Assembly: GCA_964035545.1 (NCBI GenBank)
Contig: OZ037767.1
Coordinates: 5,914,207 to 5,978,206 of the forward strand
Origin: Bugula neritina
Taxonomy: Eukaryota; Bryozoa; Gymnolaemata; Cheilostomatida; Bugulidae
Length of the DNA stretch: 64,000 nt
Direction of reading: 5' to 3'
A program made the translations under genes and the position numbers. Positions within the stretch are counted from its first letter, which is position 1, and each line of letters opens with the position of its first letter. A model generated the notes under the pieces. That model was not told the origin of the DNA and searched no databases. It worked only from the letters and a program-made list of their open reading frames with translations. Shown piece by piece: positions 62,154 to 64,000 of this stretch.

Positions 62154-64000
62154 TTAATACCCTATGCAAAGCATTTTACTGCAAATAAAGTCCCACTATA
62201 TAGCTGTGGTGTTATTGGTTTACTTCAATTGGCAGCTTACATAATACATACTGGTATAAAAATTTCTACTGAGACTGGCAACTAATACAATTATTGTTTA
62301 TTCTAGTGTCATTGTGAACAGAGTATTATGACTTAATTTATATTTTATAGGATTGATTAGGAATATTGGCTGTTCCATATTGACCACTTTAAACATGAAA
62401 CTACAAACAAAAAGATTTCTGTCTTGTGATGTATCTCAGGACAAAAAAAACTACTTTAAGGACCTAATTCAAGAATTAGACCCTAGAATTTTTCAACTTT
62501 AGGGTTATCTTTCAACATAGGATATATTTTGTTCCCTCAAAACATGGCTGTTCCTGAATTATTGATTAGGCTAATGCAAAAAAAGATCAGGGAAGATATA
62601 ATTACGAAAACATACATGTAGCATATCATAAACAATATACATTTTATTTGCTATATCTTCCCACTGTGGATAGAAACAGAACCCTACTTTCTGCTGGGAA
62701 ATTCACAGAAATATAATAATATAGTGTGGATTCAAGGTTTAAAGCCAATGACTGACATGTGAGTAACAGTACCAGCATGTGGTGATGAGTAAAATAAATA
62801 TCCCAACCTATTCATTACCTCACTCAAGTTAGTAATGGTAGAACAATTTAGGAAAATCTAGTAGCAGGGCTAGAACCGTTTATTAATGCTTTCATCAACC
62901 ATGTTACATCATGTTTATATGCTTACAATACAATTTATCTTGGAATAACCACTTGCTTCAACCCGCTGCATTTACCCTGTTGCTTGTAACAAATCAAAAA
63001 CACTGAGATTTTTAAGATGTAGTCAGTGTTGCATCAAAACTGTTTGACTAAAAAATAGAAATATCTTCTTTGTACCCCAAACCATAGCTAAGGTGAAAAT
63101 AACAATTTAGTTGAATTTTTCAATTGCTAGATTTCAGTTTTGTAATACCTAACCAATTCTAGAAAATTCAAAAGTGAAATATATATACAATGTACTTGTA
63201 AAAATAACTGTCTAAAATTTAAATGAATGATTAATGTATGCTATAGCAAACATTTTTCAACAAAACACTCAAATATTTCTGGAATAAATGTAAATTCCCA
63301 TTCAATATCTTTTAAAATGTTACGAGCTAGTTGTAATGGTTTAATAATTTATTCAAAAATATTGACAGACCTAATGTCACCATGATAGATCTCAAAATAA
63401 TCAATTTATAACAAGTTTAATCATTTTTATGGGCTGCTGATTCATAAACATTGTGCTTGTATTGTATCAATCATTTTTACCAGTTATTGTTGCAGACGTT
63501 TTGTTAATAATGCACAAACATCATGTTTTTACTCAGCTGAACTTTGTTTAGGCAAATATTTCAGTCTTACTTGGTTCATTTTGAATAGAAAATAATGAAG
63601 TTACACAATTTTACAGACAGGCAAAATCCTTACACAACGTATGACTGTATCCTAACAAATAAATTAATTACAACACATAACAAATGTAAATCAACTGCCA
63701 TAAAATAGCCATTAGTTTTTCATTGACCCACAAAAAACATTTTCAACTGTAATTATGCTTGTCCATTTAAACTACACCATAAACTTCAATCTTAAATCAA
63801 AATAAATCAAGCAAATCAAATTAAATTTAGTTCGAAGTTACTCATGTGTACGCTAGGTATTACTAGAATGTTACATTAAAATCCAACTGGAATGCAAAAT
63901 ATAGGTGAAGGTAAATGAAGTGTTTCATTATTAATCCCTAGAAGCCATCACTGTTATCAGCCTATAGTTTCTATAGCTGTTGAACCAACAACAAAAAGCA

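Larger units (their letters stand above)
60475..64000. other. Region upstream of the TMCC coding exon: intron or intergenic, one unexplained Cys-rich frame
   Basis: On the minus strand this is upstream of the TMCC exon and is presumably its intron plus the 5' UTR or promoter. It is AT-rich and nearly featureless. An element with inverted ends lies at 61655-61799. A Cys-rich open frame lies at 61917-62153. From about 62160 to 64000 I see nothing I can call. Confidence 0.45.

Overview
The window is AT-rich animal nuclear DNA: genes are cut into many short exons with GT-AG introns, and the introns carry minisatellites, a tRNA-derived SINE and foldback elements. The protein content (usherin, GNPNAT1 and TMCC homologues) fits a bilaterian invertebrate. 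Nothing in the sequence lets me name the phylum with confidence.

Layout. (1) About three quarters of the window (44-48541, minus strand) is one giant gene, an usherin (USH2A) homologue. I could chain 76 coding exons with consistent intron phases, about 13.5 kb of CDS or roughly 4,513 residues. It runs from the start codon at 48541 to the left edge, where the gene continues. Domain order is signal peptide, LamG-like domain, laminin N-terminal domain, ten laminin-EGF domains, four FN3, two LamG, a long FN3 array, a block rich in CC pairs that splits one FN3, and more FN3. The last FN3 domains, membrane segment and cytoplasmic tail should lie beyond the left edge. (2) At 50661-54617 (plus strand, head to head with usherin) there is a complete four-coding-exon gene for glucosamine 6-phosphate N-acetyltransferase (GNPNAT1/GNA1, 181 residues). 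(3) At 58940-60472 (minus) there is a TMCC-family ER membrane coiled-coil protein (510 residues) in a single coding exon, with upstream exon(s) not located. The rest (48.5-50.7, 54.6-58.9 and 60.5-64 kb) is intergenic or intronic and mostly repeats or featureless AT-rich sequence.

The three genes are functionally unrelated as far as is known: an extracellular ciliary or stereociliary link protein, a UDP-GlcNAc biosynthesis enzyme, and an ER-membrane protein. I see no sign of an operon or gene cluster.

The most interesting structure outside the genes is mobile or repetitive: a tRNA-derived SINE family with clean target-site duplications, a foldback family, a pair of perfect hairpins, an 18-copy 34-bp satellite, a 12-bp minisatellite of about 60 units, and a 28-bp triplication that copies a splice acceptor. 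Within usherin, the CC-rich insert inside an FN3 domain and the two FN3 subtypes are the notable protein-level features. I found no wholly new biological system.
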